Shown here piece by piece: positions 11,693-12,674 of a DNA stretch of 12,674 nucleotides; positions within the stretch are counted from its first letter, which is position 1, and each line of letters begins with the position of its first letter. The DNA is taken from contig DGXB01000035.1 of NCBI GenBank assembly GCA_002396205.1, forward strand, positions 172 to 12,845, in the 5' to 3' direction. Made by a program: the position numbers and the translations under genes. The notes beneath the pieces are model-generated. The model saw only the letters and a list, made by a program, of their open reading frames with translations, was not told the origin of the DNA and made no database searches. Origin of the DNA: Bacteroidales bacterium UBA4243 (GTDB lineage: Bacteria > Bacteroidota > Bacteroidia > Bacteroidales > F082).

Positions 11693-12674
11693 TTATTTCA
11701 GGTTTTCAGTGAAAAACTCCGCCAACGTGTCCCACGGAATGTAATTGCCCTCGCCACCATCGTAAAGGTCGCAGTGGGTGGCACCGGGGATGATGAGCAA
11801 CTCTTTGTTTTCGGGGTTGGGATTAGGCGTGCCGATGAAGTGATAGCCTTCTGCCTGGCCTTCCACCATGTATTTGTAGGCAGCCTCACCGAAGTAGCGG
11901 CTGTGGGCCTTCTCACCGTGCATCACGAGGACGGCGGAACGGATTTCGTTGATGTAATAGAGGAAACGAGCATTGGCGTAAGCCTGCGTGCCGATGACGC
12001 GCCAGCCGTCGTTGCTGTTGCCGCTGCGCTTGTGATAGCCGCGCGGGGTCTTGTAATAAGCATGGTAATCTTTCACAAATTGAGGGGCATCCTCAGGAAG
12101 TGGATCGACGACACCGCCTGCCATTGCCATCGGGTCGGCAAGACGCTGTTTGGCGAGGGTTTCACGGGCGGCATGGCGGTCGGCCTCGTTGTCATTGGAC
12201 TCATAATAACCGTTGCCGCTGATGCGGGTCATATCATACATCGTGCTGACCACGGTGGCCTTGATGCGCGTGTCTGTGGCAGCAGCGTTGAGGGCAATGC
12301 CACCCCAACCACAAATACCGATAATGCCAATGCGCTCGGCATCCACATTGTCTTGCTTTGAGAGGAAATCGACGGCAGCCATGAAGTCTTCCGTGTTGAT
12401 GTCGGGCGAGGCCGTGCGGCGGGGTTCACCGCTACTCTCACCGGTAAAAGACGGGTCGAAGGCCAAAGCCACGAAGCCGCGTTCCGCCATCCGCATGGCA
12501 TAGAGGCCGCTGCTTTGCTCTTTCACGGCACCGAAAGGTCCGCTCACGGCGATGGCCGCCAATTTGCCTTCGGCATCCTTGGGCGTATAAAGGTCTGCGG
12601 CCAACGTCAGGCCGTATTGTGTTTCAAACGTCACCTTGCGGTGGCTCACTTTGTCGCTCAGCGGGAACACCTTG
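11693..12674 (-). CDS. Dienelactone-hydrolase-like alpha/beta hydrolase with Cys nucleophile (5' end outside window)
   Basis: The frame stays open to the window edge; the GTG at 12670 is probably internal and only a few residues are missing. At least 326 residues show the YcjY/dienelactone-hydrolase-like fold: YGLTLAADLYTPKD, VSGPFGAVKEQSSGLYA with the oxyanion region, AFDPSFTGESSGEPRRTASP, the nucleophile elbow GIIGICGWGG, an AVLVMHGEKAHSRYF strand near the acidic residue, and PGATHCDLYDGG with the catalytic His. The elbow carries Cys (about residue 120 counting from the GTG) instead of Ser, as in true dienelactone hydrolases. Substrate is unknown; esters or lactones are likely. A 43-codon fragment follows after 6 bp in an apparent operon. 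Confidence 0.92.
   Translation of the reverse strand, partial: KVFPLSDKVSHRKVTFETQYGLTLAADLYTPKDAEGKLAAIAVSGPFGAVKEQSSGLYAMRMAERGFVALAFDPSFTGESSGEPRRTASPDINTEDFMAAVDFLSKQDNVDAERIGIIGICGWGGIALNAAATDTRIKATVVSTMYDMTRISGNGYYESNDNEADRHAARETLAKQRLADPMAMAGGVVDPLPEDAPQFVKDYHAYYKTPRGYHKRSGNSNDGWRVIGTQAYANARFLYYINEIRSAVLVMHGEKAHSRYFGEAAYKYMVEGQAEGYHFIGTPNPNPENKELLIIPGATHCDLYDGGEGNYIPWDTLAEFFTENLK

Noticed and set aside
11582..12361. 259-codon plus-strand open frame
   Set aside because: Antisense to the dienelactone-hydrolase-like gene; the translation is Val/Ala/Gly-rich without motifs.

Overview
The window looks like chromosomal DNA from a Bacteroidales bacterium, probably of the Prevotella/Bacteroides type. 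Promoters follow the Bacteroidetes pattern (TAnnTTTG at -7, sometimes TTTG or TTG 21 nt upstream), genes lack Shine-Dalgarno leaders, and several families are typical of the group: a PCMD-domain protein, a 201-aa secreted family, a DUF6769-like remnant and a Bacteroidales-type AraC regulator. The identification rests on these signals, not on a marker gene.

Layout. 1-337: 3' end of an alpha/beta-hydrolase-like gene. 405-875: a SnoaL/NTF2-like gene without a convincing start. 981-1865 (-): AraC regulator, divergent from a 79-aa repeat protein (2017-2256). 2269-2604: a scar in which two opposed, truncated genes meet, beside a stray C-terminus. 2605-3600 (-): a DinB/ClbS-type protein followed by a GNAT acetyltransferase. 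3820-4665 (-): aldo/keto reductase. 4866-7014 (-): family-4 glycosyltransferase followed by a secreted PCMD protein, apparently one operon. 7204-7809 (-): 201-aa secreted protein, with a 41-codon alpha/beta-hydrolase tail overlapping its stop. 7881-8999 (-): lipoprotein joining a carboxymuconolactone-decarboxylase-like region to a cupin. 9113-9466 (-): small cupin. 9731-11466 (+): class M sirtuin (SirTM) and its macrodomain partner. 11555-12674 (-): dienelactone-hydrolase-like enzyme followed by a truncated fragment.

The best defined system is the SirTM/macrodomain pair, a writer and eraser of ADP-ribosylation. No lipoyl-carrier (GcvH-L) or lipoate ligase gene lies next to it here, unlike the extended operon known from Staphylococcus and Streptococcus. 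Both genes carry a 30-bp palindromic element with the same arms (GTAGAGACG/CGTCTCTAC), inserted without breaking the frame and adding ten codons to each. This resembles a protein-coding palindromic repeat and is the most interesting signal in the window.

Two other themes recur. In five minus-strand intergenic gaps a terminator hairpin ends within 1-3 nt of the next gene's -7 box, so the hairpin fills the place of the -33 element. The window also holds at least six gene fragments (N- or C-terminal pieces), which points to repeated deletion and insertion of gene cassettes. The redox and detoxification genes (aldo/keto reductase, CMD/cupin, cupin, hydrolases, SnoaL, AraC) fit a stress or xenobiotic-response neighbourhood, but that link is inferred.
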